A stretch of DNA of 64,000 nucleotides from Pantoea piersonii (GCF_003612015.1 NZ_RARB01000003.1:270023-334022), one strand, 5' to 3'. Positions 24,394 through 33,661 are shown, numbered from the stretch's first letter. Numbers and translations are program-made. The notes: generated by a model from the letters alone, not told the origin.

Positions 24394-26118
24394 TTACCCT
24401 TCCGTCTTCTCCGCCGCTACCTGATGCACGGCAATATACCGTTCGTAGCGCGACGCCTTCAGCCGCGTTAAATCCACTAGTACCAGTCCGTCGATGCAGT
24501 GATTGAACTCGGGATCGCTGCCGAAATCGATAAACTGCACGCCGCCAGGCTCGCACAGCTCCGAATACTGCTTATAGAGCGTCGGAATAGCGCAGCCGAG
24601 GTTGCTCAGCAGCAGCTTGAGCCTGCGCAAATCTTCCTGATAGTCGTCGCCGCTGAACTGCGCCAGCACGTCCGGCAGCGAAGCGGGATAGGGCCGACGC
24701 GACGTCGCCAGCGGCAGTTCGGTGGGGAAATAGAGCCGGTAGAAAGCCACCAGCAGATCGCGCGCCGCCAGCGGCATGCCACCCGAGATGGAAACCGGTC
24801 CAAACAGATAGCGCGTCTGAGGATAGCGCGCCAGATAAGCGCCGATGCCGAGCCAGAGATAATCGAGCCCGCGCTTGCCCCAGTAGGCAGGCTGAATAAA
24901 GCTGCGCCCCAGTTCAATGCTCTGCTGCAAAATTGGCATCATGCGCTCGTCGTAGTGGAACAGGCTGTGGCTGTAAAATCCTTCCAGACCGCGTCTGGAG
25001 AGCTGTTCGTCACCGGGAATAAAGCGGTAGGCGCCGACGATCTCCAGCTGCGCGTCATCCCACAGGATAAGGTGGTAATAGTCGTCGTCGTAGTTATCCA
25101 GATCGCGACGGCGGCCGCTGCCCTCGCCCACCGCGCGAAAGGCGATTTCACGCAGTCGCCCCAGCTCGCGCAGCAGCGGTACCCAGGTCGCGCCGTTGCG
25201 CCGCCACAGATAGATCTGTTTACCGTCGCCGGTGGTGCCGAGATGCTCGCTCTCGCGCAGCGCCCGCTTCAGCTCCGCGCGATCCTCGGCGCGGGCGATC
25301 GCTTTTTCAGTCTGGAACAGGCCGGGACGCTGCTGGCCGATACGGTAGAGGTGTTTGCGCAGCCGTTTTGCCAGCGCTTTGCCCGGCGTATGGCCGTCAT
25401 GCCAGTGCGCAAAGGGAATTTGCGCGCCGATATGCAGCTTGATGCGGGTGCCGCGCTGGCGGAACATCTCGCGCACCAGCATCAGCAGCGCCAGCGGCTG
25501 AGCGATTTTGGCCGCCGCGTAGAAGAGTCCGCTGTTGCGCCCGTCGATAAATACCGGCACCAGCGGGGCGCGGGCGCGGGCGGCAAGACGCAGAAAGGTG
25601 TGGTGCCAGCGGCCGTCGCGCACGCCGCGGCTGCTGAGGCGCGACACTTCGCCCGCCGGGAAGATAATCAGCACGCCATCATTGCTGAGGTGCTGCTGCA
25701 TGCGCTGAAGCTGGTCACGGCTGGTACGGTTGCCCATATTGTCTACCGGCAGCATCAGCGTATTAAGCGGCTCCACCATCATCAGCATGCGGTTGGCGAC
25801 GATTTTCACGTCGCGCCGCACCTGCGCCACCGCTGACAGCAGCGCCAGACCGTCGAGCGCGCCGAGGGGATGGTTGGCGACGATAACGACCGGCCCGCGC
25901 GGCGGGATCTGCTCCAGATCGCGTTCGCTCAGCTCGCAGCGCACGTCGAGGTGCTCCAGCACCTGCTCGATCATATCGAGCCCTTTCAGATGGGGATAGC
26001 GCGCGGCGAAGCGCTGGAACTCCTCTTCATGCAGGGCCCAGCGCAATACCCGACGCTGCCAGCCAGTGGGGTGAGCCTGTGGCCAGAAGCGTTCGACAAC
26101 CTGATCGACAGAGAACAT
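24394..26118 (-). CDS. olsF: OlsF-like bifunctional ornithine lipid synthase
   Basis: A 574-residue fusion of two acyltransferase domains. The N-terminal half (about 70-290) is PlsC/OlsA-like, with NHPLGALDG (His83, Asp89) and FPAGEVSR (153-160), the O-acylation site. The C-terminal half (about 300-550) is an OlsB/GNAT-like N-acyltransferase domain. This order is that of OlsF, first described in Serratia, which makes phosphorus-free ornithine lipids from ornithine in two acylations. The start at 26118 (MFSVDQVVERF) matches the domain onset; an 18-residue upstream extension is open but not conserved. An alternative name would be hemolysin-like/GNAT acyltransferase. A PhoB-like half box lies upstream. 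Confidence 0.75.
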   Translation of the reverse strand: MFSVDQVVERFWPQAHPTGWQRRVLRWALHEEEFQRFAARYPHLKGLDMIEQVLEHLDVRCELSERDLEQIPPRGPVVIVANHPLGALDGLALLSAVAQVRRDVKIVANRMLMMVEPLNTLMLPVDNMGNRTSRDQLQRMQQHLSNDGVLIIFPAGEVSRLSSRGVRDGRWHHTFLRLAARARAPLVPVFIDGRNSGLFYAAAKIAQPLALLMLVREMFRQRGTRIKLHIGAQIPFAHWHDGHTPGKALAKRLRKHLYRIGQQRPGLFQTEKAIARAEDRAELKRALRESEHLGTTGDGKQIYLWRRNGATWVPLLRELGRLREIAFRAVGEGSGRRRDLDNYDDDYYHLILWDDAQLEIVGAYRFIPGDEQLSRRGLEGFYSHSLFHYDERMMPILQQSIELGRSFIQPAYWGKRGLDYLWLGIGAYLARYPQTRYLFGPVSISGGMPLAARDLLVAFYRLYFPTELPLATSRRPYPASLPDVLAQFSGDDYQEDLRRLKLLLSNLGCAIPTLYKQYSELCEPGGVQFIDFGSDPEFNHCIDGLVLVDLTRLKASRYERYIAVHQVAAEKTEG

Positions 26119-26165
26119 AACGCGCCTTTTTTCGACGATGGTGACGCCAAAAATAAGACGAGATG

Positions 26166-26183
26166 TTTTCAAATTTATGACGC
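26166..26183 (-). promoter_or_regulatory. Possible PhoB half-box upstream of olsF
   Basis: On the minus strand GCGTCATAAATTTGAAAA matches the Pho-box consensus (two CTGTCAT-type repeats) at about 12 of 18 positions. The first repeat is good (GTCATAAAT), the second poor. It sits 48-65 bp before the olsF start. Ornithine lipids are commonly induced by phosphate limitation, which makes the site worth noting, but it is weak. Confidence 0.3.
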
Positions 26184-26191
26184 GGCGCGGC

Positions 26192-26833
26192 TCAGAAACG
26201 GTCGGCGATCGGCATCCAGATATCGGTCATCGCGCCCTCTTTGCCGGTAAAGGGATCGCGCGTTGGCAGCGGCACCTCCTTCACCTGCTGCTGGGCCACG
26301 TGCAGCTTGTCCGGCTCATCGCGCTGCGTCTCTGGCGCAAAGCCCTCCGGGTAAGCACCGACCACCATAAAGTCTTCGCTGGCATAGACCTGCTTATGGC
26401 CGACGCCCGCCGGGATCAGCACCGCATCGCCCGCGCGCAGCGTTACCATACGGCCCGTTTCGCCGCCGAACAGCACTTCCGCCCAGCCCTGCGCCACGCC
26501 CAGCAGCTCATGCGTATTGGGATGGAAATGCGTATAGGGAAAGATGTCGTAGCGCCATGAGGGCGGCCAGCCGTTACGCGCGAAGGTCTGTTCAAACCAG
26601 CCGGCAAAGTCGGGTTCTTCCTCCTGCGTTTCATTTTGCGCATCATTCTGCATTTCATCCTGCATCTCATCCAGCGCGATGCTCGGCCAGATGATAAGCG
26701 GCAGCGGATTGTTCGGCACGCCGCCCGATGGGCTGGCGAGCATCAGATGCTGCGGGTTATTTGACGAACCGGCGGCAAAGGTGCCCGCCGCGAAGGACAT
26801 CAGTAACAACAGACTGGAAGAGGGGGCAGTCAT
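26192..26833 (-). CDS. Cupin-domain protein, YjlB-like
   Basis: A 213-residue protein with a single cupin barrel (about 95-175) like the YjlB family. Metal-binding motif 1 is visible as HFHPNTHELLGV and motif 2 around PAGVGHKQV. Family members are usually about 160 residues and cytosolic; this one has about 30 extra N-terminal residues with a hydrophobic stretch (8-21, LLLLMSFAAGTFAAG) that looks like a weak signal peptide but lacks basic residues. It also has an acidic Gln/Glu/Met-rich linker (about 55-72) with repeated DEMQ-type units. It lies 73 bp upstream of olsF on the same strand; any link is unproven. Enzymatic role unknown. Confidence 0.75.
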   Translation of the reverse strand: MTAPSSSLLLLMSFAAGTFAAGSSNNPQHLMLASPSGGVPNNPLPLIIWPSIALDEMQDEMQNDAQNETQEEEPDFAGWFEQTFARNGWPPSWRYDIFPYTHFHPNTHELLGVAQGWAEVLFGGETGRMVTLRAGDAVLIPAGVGHKQVYASEDFMVVGAYPEGFAPETQRDEPDKLHVAQQQVKEVPLPTRDPFTGKEGAMTDIWMPIADRF

Positions 26834-26981
26834 ACAGGTTCTCCGGTTAGCTTTCAGCTAAGTGTGGCAAACCTCATGACCGTTGCAATGTGCGCGCGCC
26901 AGCAAAAACACCATAAAAGCAGGTATTTGCTAACCAAACACAAATAACAACGCAACAATCCTGTCACTTTGTGCTGCCGGT

Positions 26982-29105
26982 TTATCCCGGCAGCGCTTCG
27001 CAAAGGGTATGAGGCGACGTGACGCTGTTTTTCTGCTCCGACAGCGGCGCGAAATCAGGCAGTTCAGCGACTTTCTCCGGCGGCACAGGCTTACCCAGTA
27101 AATATCCCTGCAGCGTATTGCAGCCTAAACCGGTTAAAAACGCCTGCTGTTCAGCCGTTTCCACCCCTTCCGCCACCACTTTCAGATCCAGCGACTGCGC
27201 CAGCGCGACGATGGCGGAGACGATGGTGGCATCCTCGGAGTGATGCTGTAGCTCATTGACGAACGCCCGGTCGATCTTGAGTTCGCTGGCCGGCAGGCGC
27301 TTGAGATAGAGCAGGCTCGAATAGCCGGTACCGAAGTCGTCAATCGAGGCTTTGACCCCCAGCCGCGTCAGTTCGGTAAGAATACGCACGCTCTCGTCCG
27401 GATCGCGCATCGCGGTGGTTTCCGTCACCTCCAGCGTCAGCAGCTCGGGCGGAATGTCATGCGTCGCCAGCGCCGCCATCACCGTTTCCACCAGACTGCT
27501 CTGCTCAAACTGCAGCGCCGAGAGGTTCACCGCCACCGACCAGTTGCTGTGCCCCTGCTGACGCCATTCGTGCAGCTGGCGGCACGCTTCGTTGATGACC
27601 CAGCTGCCGATATTGACGATCATGCCGGTCTTTTCCGCCAGCGGCAGGAAGATATCGGGCGTCAGCAGGCCGCGCGTCGGATGCTGCCAGCGCAGCAGCG
27701 CTTCAAAACCGATAATCGGGCCGCGCGGCGCACAATATTTCGGCTGGTAGAACAGGCGCAGCTCCCCGTTTTCCTGGGCGTGCCACAGATCGTTATTAAG
27801 CTGCAGCTGGGTCTGCGCCAGCGTATTCATTGAGGGCTGGAAGAAGTTATGTCCGTTGCGCCCGTTATTTTTGGTGTGGTACATCGCGGCGTCGGCGTTG
27901 AACATCAGCTCGCGCTCATCTTTGCCGTCGCCGGGGTAGACCGCAATGCCGATGCTCAGCGACACCATCAGCTCATAGCGGGAGATAGCAAACGGGCGCT
28001 CAATGGCCTTGACCAGCGTATCCGCCACCGTGGCGGCGTCGTTGGGATCGTTAATTTCAATCAGCAGCACAAACTCATCGCCGCCCATGCGCGCCAGCGT
28101 GTAATACCCTTTCATCTGATCGCTCATGCGTTCGGTGACGGCGATCAGCAGATTATCTCCGACGTGATGGCCGAAGGCGTCGTTTACCGCCTTAAAGCCG
28201 TCGAGATCCATAAACATCAGCGCAAACTGGGTGCGTTCGCGGTTGGCTTTATTGATCGCCTGCTCCAGACGATCCTCCAGCAGAATGCGGTTCGGCAGGC
28301 GCGTCAGGTTGTCGTGCAGCGCCAGCTGCGCCAGTTCGCGGTTCGCCTCTGCCAGCGAGCGCGCCAGAATCGCGGTACGCGCCTGCATGCGCGCGTCGAG
28401 CATCGACACCAGCAGCGTAATGCCGAGGATCGCCAGCGTGACCACCGTCACCAGGATCGCCAGCCAGTTGCTGTTGACGCCCATCTTGATCGTATGGCTG
28501 TGCGCCGGAAAGTTGGCCGCCGCCATGCCGGTATAGTGCATGCCCGCGATAGCGAGGCCCATCACCACCGAAGCGCCGAGACGCAGCAGCGTCGTACGGC
28601 CCGTGGTGCCGTCACGCAGGTTAAACGCCAGCCACAGCGCCGCGCCAGACGCCACCAGCGCGATAACCACCGAGAGCGCAATCCAGTTCCAGTTCCAGCT
28701 GATGCCGGGTGAAAGCATCAGCGCCGCCATCCCGGTGTAGTGCATCGCCACCACGCCGCTGCCCAGCACCAGCGCGCCGCCCAGCAGTTTTTTTATCGGT
28801 AATTCGCCCTGGCAGACCAGCCAGAGCGCGAAGATCGAGGCGATCACGGCAATCGCCATCGAGATGCCGGTGAGCGACGCGTCGTAGCTCATCACCATCT
28901 CCATGGTCATAGAGAGCATGCCGATAAAGTGCATCGCCCAGATGCCGACGCCCATGGCGAAGCCGCCGCCAAACAGCCATATCAACGCGACTTTTCCTGT
29001 TGAAGTGGCCACGCGGCCCGCCATATCCAGCGCGGTAAAGGACGCCAGCATCGCAACAAGAATGGAGACGATGACGGTAAACGAATCGTATGAGGTCACT
29101 AACAT
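26982..29105 (-). CDS. MHYT-GGDEF-EAL c-di-GMP enzyme, paralogue 1
   Basis: A 707-residue inner-membrane protein. The N-terminal MHYT sensor has about seven membrane helices carrying the three signature motifs MHFIGM, MHYTGM and MHYTGM (proposed copper-mediated sensing of O2, CO or NO). GGDEF (ARMGGDEF) and EAL follow. No I-site precedes GGDEF. The EAL domain has all catalytic motifs: FEALLRW, NLSALQF, EVTET, DDFGTGYSS, KIDRAF and EGVET, so phosphodiesterase activity is expected. The start at 29105 is ATG after GGGAC. It has a close tandem paralogue immediately upstream (29261-31306), 155 bp away. Confidence 0.92.
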   Translation of the reverse strand: MLVTSYDSFTVIVSILVAMLASFTALDMAGRVATSTGKVALIWLFGGGFAMGVGIWAMHFIGMLSMTMEMVMSYDASLTGISMAIAVIASIFALWLVCQGELPIKKLLGGALVLGSGVVAMHYTGMAALMLSPGISWNWNWIALSVVIALVASGAALWLAFNLRDGTTGRTTLLRLGASVVMGLAIAGMHYTGMAAANFPAHSHTIKMGVNSNWLAILVTVVTLAILGITLLVSMLDARMQARTAILARSLAEANRELAQLALHDNLTRLPNRILLEDRLEQAINKANRERTQFALMFMDLDGFKAVNDAFGHHVGDNLLIAVTERMSDQMKGYYTLARMGGDEFVLLIEINDPNDAATVADTLVKAIERPFAISRYELMVSLSIGIAVYPGDGKDERELMFNADAAMYHTKNNGRNGHNFFQPSMNTLAQTQLQLNNDLWHAQENGELRLFYQPKYCAPRGPIIGFEALLRWQHPTRGLLTPDIFLPLAEKTGMIVNIGSWVINEACRQLHEWRQQGHSNWSVAVNLSALQFEQSSLVETVMAALATHDIPPELLTLEVTETTAMRDPDESVRILTELTRLGVKASIDDFGTGYSSLLYLKRLPASELKIDRAFVNELQHHSEDATIVSAIVALAQSLDLKVVAEGVETAEQQAFLTGLGCNTLQGYLLGKPVPPEKVAELPDFAPLSEQKNSVTSPHTLCEALPG

Positions 29106-29260
29106 AGTGAAGTCCCGTTAAAGCGCAAAAACGCAGCCATGGAGTTGTAATGAAAAAGTCACGCGGATGAATTATTTGCTCAGGTTATCGGCAAAAGGCA
29201 AAAGGTAATTAGCTCACATCGATGAAAGCTTCCGATGTCTGTGAGCGTTAAAATCTATCG

Positions 29261-31306
29261 TCAAACGGCGGCGAAGTCGGCAATGCGCTCGGCAGGCGTC
29301 GGTTTACCCAGAAGATAACCCTGCAGCGCGTCAAAGCCGAGCCGGGTCAGCAGCGTCTGCTGCTCTTCGGTTTCGACTCCTTCCGCCACCATTTGCAGGT
29401 TGAGCGTCTGTGCCAGCGCCAGCATTGCGCTTACCACGGTGGCATCCTGGCTGTCGGCGCGCAGGCTGTTGATAAAGCTGCGGTCAATCTTCAGCTCGCT
29501 GGCGTCAAGGTTTTTCAGATGCAGCAGATTAGCGTAGCCGATACCGAACTTATCGATCGCCACCCTGACCTGAATTTTTTGCAGCTCGCTGATGCGCTGC
29601 TGGCTGAATTGCGGATCGCGCATGGCGATACTCTCTGTGATCTCCAGCGTCAGCGACCCGCCCGGCAGCTGATGGCGCAGCAGCGCCTGACGCACCGTCT
29701 CCAGCAGATCGCGCTGGTGAAACTGCAGCGCTGACAGGTTAACGGAAACCGTCCAGCGCGCGTGTCCGTCGCTGTGCCACTGTTTAAGCTGGCGGCAGGC
29801 TTCGTTGATCACCCAGTTACCCAGCGCGACGATCTGCCCGGTCTTTTCCGCGCGCGGCAAAAAAATGTCGGGCATCAGCAGACCGCGCGTCGGGTGCTGC
29901 CAGCGCAGCAGGGCTTCAAAGCCGATCAGCTCGCTGCTGCTGGAACGAAACTTCGGCTGATAGAACAGCCGCATCTCCTGACGCTCCAGCGCCAGCCACA
30001 GATCGTTGGCCAGCGCCAGCTGATGCTGCGCGCTGGCGCTCATCGCCGGTTCGAACAGACAGTAGCCGTTACGCCCGCTGTGTTTGGTGTGGTACATCGC
30101 CGAATCGGCGTTGAACATCAGCTCCTGCTTGTTGCGCCCATGCTGCGGATAAAAAGCGATGCCCACGCTGAGCGAGACGCGCAACAGGTAGCGATCCAGC
30201 TCAAACGCCGCATCGATCGCCCTGACCAGCCGCTGCGCCAGCGCCACGGCGTGTCGACTTTCATTGCCCTGGGTCAGCAGTACGAACTCATCGCCGCCGA
30301 GCCGCGCCAGCAGCATCCCGTCGTCGCTGAGCTGGCCACGCAGGCGCTCGGCGACGGCAATCAGCAAGCGATCGCCGACGTAGTGACCCCAGGTGTCGTT
30401 GACAGCCTTAAAGCCGTCGAGATCCATATACATCAGGGTAAAGCCGCTATCGTCGTCCAACGCCTGGCTAAGGGCGGCTTCCAGCCGCTGCTCCAGCATC
30501 ACGCGATTAGGCAGCGCGGTGAGATTGTCGTGCATCGCCAGCTGATGCAGCTCCTGATTCGCCTGTTTCAGACGCTGCGCCAGACGCGCGGCGCGCAGCT
30601 GAGCATCCAGCATTGAGGCGAGCAGCGTAAAGCCGAGGATAGAGAGCGTCACCAGCGCGACCCATACCGCCAGGCCCTGCCCGCTGACGCCCTGCGCCAG
30701 CATCATGCTGTGGCGATCGAACTGTGCCGCCGCCATGCCGGTGTAGTGCATGCCCGCGATGGCGACGCCCATCACCAGCGCGCCGAGCGCGCGCATCGTC
30801 AGCAGATTTTTTTCGCCCTGACGCAGGTGAAAAGCCAGCCAGAGCGCGGCGGCGGAGGCGCAGTAAGCGATGGCGACGGAGAGCGCAACCAGCGGAAGGC
30901 GCCAGTGTGGCGCAGGCGTGATAAGCAGCGCGAGCATGCCGGTATAGTGCATCGCCACCACGCCGCTGCCGAGCATGGCGCTGCCGATAAGCCAGCGGCG
31001 ACGGCTAAACTGCCCGCCCTGAGTCTGGGCAAACGCCAGCATACAGGCGACGCAGGCCGCCAGCAGGGAAAAGACCGTCAGGCCAATGTCGTAGCGCATC
31101 GGCATCACCATCGCCAGCATACCGATAAAGTGCATCGCCCAGATGCCGATGCCCATTGCCATGCCGCCAGCCATCAGCCACACGCGCGCCATCCAGCCGT
31201 GAGACACCGCGACGCGCCCTGCCGTGTCCAGCGCGGTAAACGCGGCAATAAAAGCGACGATCAGCGAAACGCCGACCAGAACGCTATCCCAGGTGACCAG
31301 CAGCAT
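29261..31306 (-). CDS. MHYT-GGDEF-EAL protein, paralogue 2 with altered EAL
   Basis: A 681-residue membrane protein with the same architecture as its neighbour: MHYT sensor (MHFIGM, MHYTGM, MHYTGM), intact GGDEF (ARLGGDEF, no I-site) and EAL. The EAL domain keeps FEALLRW, NLSALQF, EITES, KIDRSF and EGVET, but the metal-binding DDFGTGYSS motif reads DKFGIGYAN; the second Asp is Lys (codon at 29549-29551). Phosphodiesterase activity is probably lost, leaving a cyclase or a c-di-GMP-binding role. The start is ATG at 31306 after GGAG; the TTG two codons earlier is less likely. It is divergent from the Csu pilus operon. Confidence 0.92.
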   Translation of the reverse strand: MLLVTWDSVLVGVSLIVAFIAAFTALDTAGRVAVSHGWMARVWLMAGGMAMGIGIWAMHFIGMLAMVMPMRYDIGLTVFSLLAACVACMLAFAQTQGGQFSRRRWLIGSAMLGSGVVAMHYTGMLALLITPAPHWRLPLVALSVAIAYCASAAALWLAFHLRQGEKNLLTMRALGALVMGVAIAGMHYTGMAAAQFDRHSMMLAQGVSGQGLAVWVALVTLSILGFTLLASMLDAQLRAARLAQRLKQANQELHQLAMHDNLTALPNRVMLEQRLEAALSQALDDDSGFTLMYMDLDGFKAVNDTWGHYVGDRLLIAVAERLRGQLSDDGMLLARLGGDEFVLLTQGNESRHAVALAQRLVRAIDAAFELDRYLLRVSLSVGIAFYPQHGRNKQELMFNADSAMYHTKHSGRNGYCLFEPAMSASAQHQLALANDLWLALERQEMRLFYQPKFRSSSSELIGFEALLRWQHPTRGLLMPDIFLPRAEKTGQIVALGNWVINEACRQLKQWHSDGHARWTVSVNLSALQFHQRDLLETVRQALLRHQLPGGSLTLEITESIAMRDPQFSQQRISELQKIQVRVAIDKFGIGYANLLHLKNLDASELKIDRSFINSLRADSQDATVVSAMLALAQTLNLQMVAEGVETEEQQTLLTRLGFDALQGYLLGKPTPAERIADFAAV

Positions 31307-31839
31307 GTGCAACTCCTCACACCCCGCCCATGAGCAGGCGCTGTGTTGTAATCAACAAAGATTTCAAAAAACAGACGGATAAATAGCGGTCAGCCGTGCA
31401 GTTTATTATTTTCAGGGCCGTATAACGCTGTACCGGTCAGGTCGACATGCGATTAAGGTTTTTCCTGGCATAGCCTGTTAAAGCGTAACTGGTTCTGATT
31501 AATGTATGAACATATCACTGTTAGCGAAGCGACGGTAGAGGGCAAAATGTCCCCCGCTTTGCTTTTTTTTTGGCTCGCCCAACGCCTTGGTATTACAGGT
31601 TTATCGACCGGATAAATTAATTGATTAATGAAAAGTTGCGGTATCGCTTCACCGGAGCTTGTGCGCTGTTCTATATTAAGTAAAATTTATAAAAAGCACT
31701 TAGCTTAAAGCTAAGATTTTCCTCAGGATGAGGCGTAATCTCTGGCCTGGCCGGGGCCGCTACGCCAGATCTTGCTTGTGTTACTAATTAATCACCGGGC
31801 GAAAAAGCACTGACTCTACATAATCGGTAAGGATTAATT
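31307..31839. promoter_or_regulatory. Divergent AT-rich region between MHYT gene and pilus operon
   Basis: 533 bp without a convincing gene and distinctly AT-rich, as is common before pilus operons silenced by H-NS. It contains a T-run near 31562-31571 and a near-perfect palindrome at 31699-31715 (listed separately). A ribosome-binding site TAAGGAT precedes the pilin start at 31840. The promoter itself could not be located with confidence. Confidence 0.5.
31699..31715. promoter_or_regulatory. 17-bp palindrome upstream of the pilus operon
   Basis: CTTAGCTT-A-AAGCTAAG is an 8-bp perfect inverted repeat with a 1-nt centre, about 125 bp before the major pilin start. It is AT-rich and too compact for a terminator, so it is a candidate operator. 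The regulator is unknown. Confidence 0.4.
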
Positions 31840-32409
31840 ATGAAATTCAAGCTTTTTCTGTTTGCCGCTGCGGGCCTGACCTCGGCATTATCCTCTGTTA
31901 CTTTTGCCGCCACCACGACAGGGACAATTAACGCTACCCTGACGCTGACCACGGGCTGCCTGGTGAACGGCCAGTCCGCCACCAGCGGCGTTAACTTCGG
32001 TACCCTGAACTTCGGCAGCAGCGCGGCGACCTTCGACACCCTGAACGCCACGCTGGTCGGTGCGGCCGGCAACGGTATTTACGTGCGCTGCACCACCGGT
32101 CAGACCTACAACGTGCAGGTGACCAGCAGTAACGCAGCACCTGCCACTGTCTTTGGGACGGTTTCCGGCCAGCCGCGCTACCTGATCCTCGGCTCCAACA
32201 ATACGCAAGGGATCGCCTACACGCTGTACAGCGACGCGGCCTTTACCACCGCTATCGCCAACAACACCAATATCCCCGCCACCGATACCACTGACCCTAC
32301 GCTTGGCACCAACTACGCCATCTACGGGCGCGTCGTGGGCGGCGGCTTCAACCCGCTTATTCCGGCAGGTACCTATACCGACACCATTAACGTCGCCGTG
32401 AACTACTGA
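31840..32409 (+). CDS. Csu-type major pilin, spore coat U domain protein
   Basis: A 189-residue secreted pilin with signal peptide 1-23 (cleavage after VTFA) and one spore-coat-U (SCPU) domain, the fold of archaic chaperone-usher pilins such as CsuA/B. The paired cysteines TGCLVNG and VRCTTGQ probably form the family disulphide. The C-terminal donor-strand-accepting end TDTINVAVNY is typical. As the first gene of the operon and the best-conserved pilin it is probably the shaft subunit. The ribosome-binding site is TAAGGAT. Confidence 0.88.
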   Translation: MKFKLFLFAAAGLTSALSSVTFAATTTGTINATLTLTTGCLVNGQSATSGVNFGTLNFGSSAATFDTLNATLVGAAGNGIYVRCTTGQTYNVQVTSSNAAPATVFGTVSGQPRYLILGSNNTQGIAYTLYSDAAFTTAIANNTNIPATDTTDPTLGTNYAIYGRVVGGGFNPLIPAGTYTDTINVAVNY

Positions 32410-32431
32410 TCGCGCGTTCAGGAGCATTCGG

Positions 32432-32947
32432 GTGGCTGCGCTGCGCGCTTTGCGCAGGCTGATCTGCACGCTGCCCCTGCTGACAGGAAGTCTTAGCGCC
32501 TGGAGCCTGCCTACCAGCACGTTTCAAGTCTCTGCTTCCATTGTGGCGGGCTGCGTCGTCTCCGGTACGAATACCGGCGTTTTCGGCACGCTTGATTTCG
32601 GCTCGCAGTCAGGCGTCGCCAGCAGCAGCGTCAGCGCCAGCTTCGTGCAAAGCACCGCCATTACGCTCGCCTGTACCCCCGGCACGACGCTGAGCATGAG
32701 CATTAACGGCGGCAGCAACTACACCACGACGCGCAACCTGAAACACACCAGCAATACCAATACCGTGGCCTATGCCCTCTATACCAACGCCAGCCATACC
32801 ACCGCCATTCCGGTAAACAGCGCCGTCGCGCTGAGCTACAGCAACGCCAGCAACATTACGTTGCCGATTTATGGCCTGCTGCGGCTGCCCGGCCCGACGC
32901 GCGCTGGCGTCTACACCGACACGCTGACCGTGACGCTGAGCTGGTAG
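32432..32947 (+). CDS. Csu-type minor pilin, spore coat U domain protein
   Basis: A 171-residue SCPU-domain pilin with a signal peptide (about 1-25) and cysteines in AGCVVSG and LACTPG. The start is GTG at 32432, six bases after AGGAG; the frame matches the signal peptide. It resembles the CsuA/CsuB minor subunits more than the first pilin and may join the shaft to the tip or start assembly. It is the only minor SCPU pilin here; Acinetobacter csu has two. Confidence 0.85.
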   Translation: MAALRALRRLICTLPLLTGSLSAWSLPTSTFQVSASIVAGCVVSGTNTGVFGTLDFGSQSGVASSSVSASFVQSTAITLACTPGTTLSMSINGGSNYTTTRNLKHTSNTNTVAYALYTNASHTTAIPVNSAVALSYSNASNITLPIYGLLRLPGPTRAGVYTDTLTVTLSW

Positions 32948-32968
32948 CCGCATGCTTAAAGGAGAAAG

Positions 32969-33661
32969 ATGATGATGCGCGCCCTGTTGTTCCTTGTTTC
33001 CCTGCTGGCGACCAGCGCCCAGGCAGCGAATTCGCTGATGATCTGGCCTATCGATCCCAGCATCAACCCCGATGAAAAAGCCAGCGAGCTGTGGCTGGAG
33101 AATCGCGGCAACGCCACTACGCTGATGCAGGTACGCATCTTCAGCTGGCAGCAGGTCGGTGGCAAAGAGCAGTACGCCACGCAGCAGAGCGTCGTCGCCA
33201 GTCCGCCGCTGGTGCGTATTGAGCCTGGGCAAAAGCAGCTGGTACGCCTGATTAAGCAGACGCCGCCTGGCGCGGGCCAGGAGCTGGCGTACCGCGTCGT
33301 GCTCGACGAGATCCCGACACCGCGCACGCCGGGCGAAAACCAGGCGGGCCTTAATTTTCAGATGCGCTACTCAGTGCCGCTGTTTGTCTATGGCGACGGG
33401 CTGACGCGCGACGCAGCGAAGCCAGAACTGAGCTGGCGACAGGTCAGCGAGGGTGGAAAGTCCTGGCTGCTGCTCACCAACCGGGGCAGCGGCCACGCGC
33501 GCCTTAGCAACGTCACCCTCGGCGGACGCAAACTGGGCGACGGCTTGTTCGGCTACGTGCTGGCGCACAGCGAAAATCGCTGGCCGCTAAAAAATGCGGT
33601 TAGCGGCCAGATGAGGGCGGATACCAACGCCGGTGAATGGCGCAGCGCGCCCAGCCGCTAA
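32969..33661 (+). CDS. Csu-type periplasmic pilus chaperone (CsuC-like)
   Basis: A 230-residue PapD-like chaperone with signal peptide 1-19 (SAQA) and two immunoglobulin-like domains. The pilin-binding region reads VRIEPGQKQLVRLI, and the family strand QMRYSVPLFVY starts domain 2. It caps pilin subunits by donor-strand complementation in the periplasm and delivers them to the usher. The start is the first of three consecutive ATG codons after GGAG. Its TAA is followed directly by the usher ATG. Confidence 0.88.
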   Translation: MMMRALLFLVSLLATSAQAANSLMIWPIDPSINPDEKASELWLENRGNATTLMQVRIFSWQQVGGKEQYATQQSVVASPPLVRIEPGQKQLVRLIKQTPPGAGQELAYRVVLDEIPTPRTPGENQAGLNFQMRYSVPLFVYGDGLTRDAAKPELSWRQVSEGGKSWLLLTNRGSGHARLSNVTLGGRKLGDGLFGYVLAHSENRWPLKNAVSGQMRADTNAGEWRSAPSR

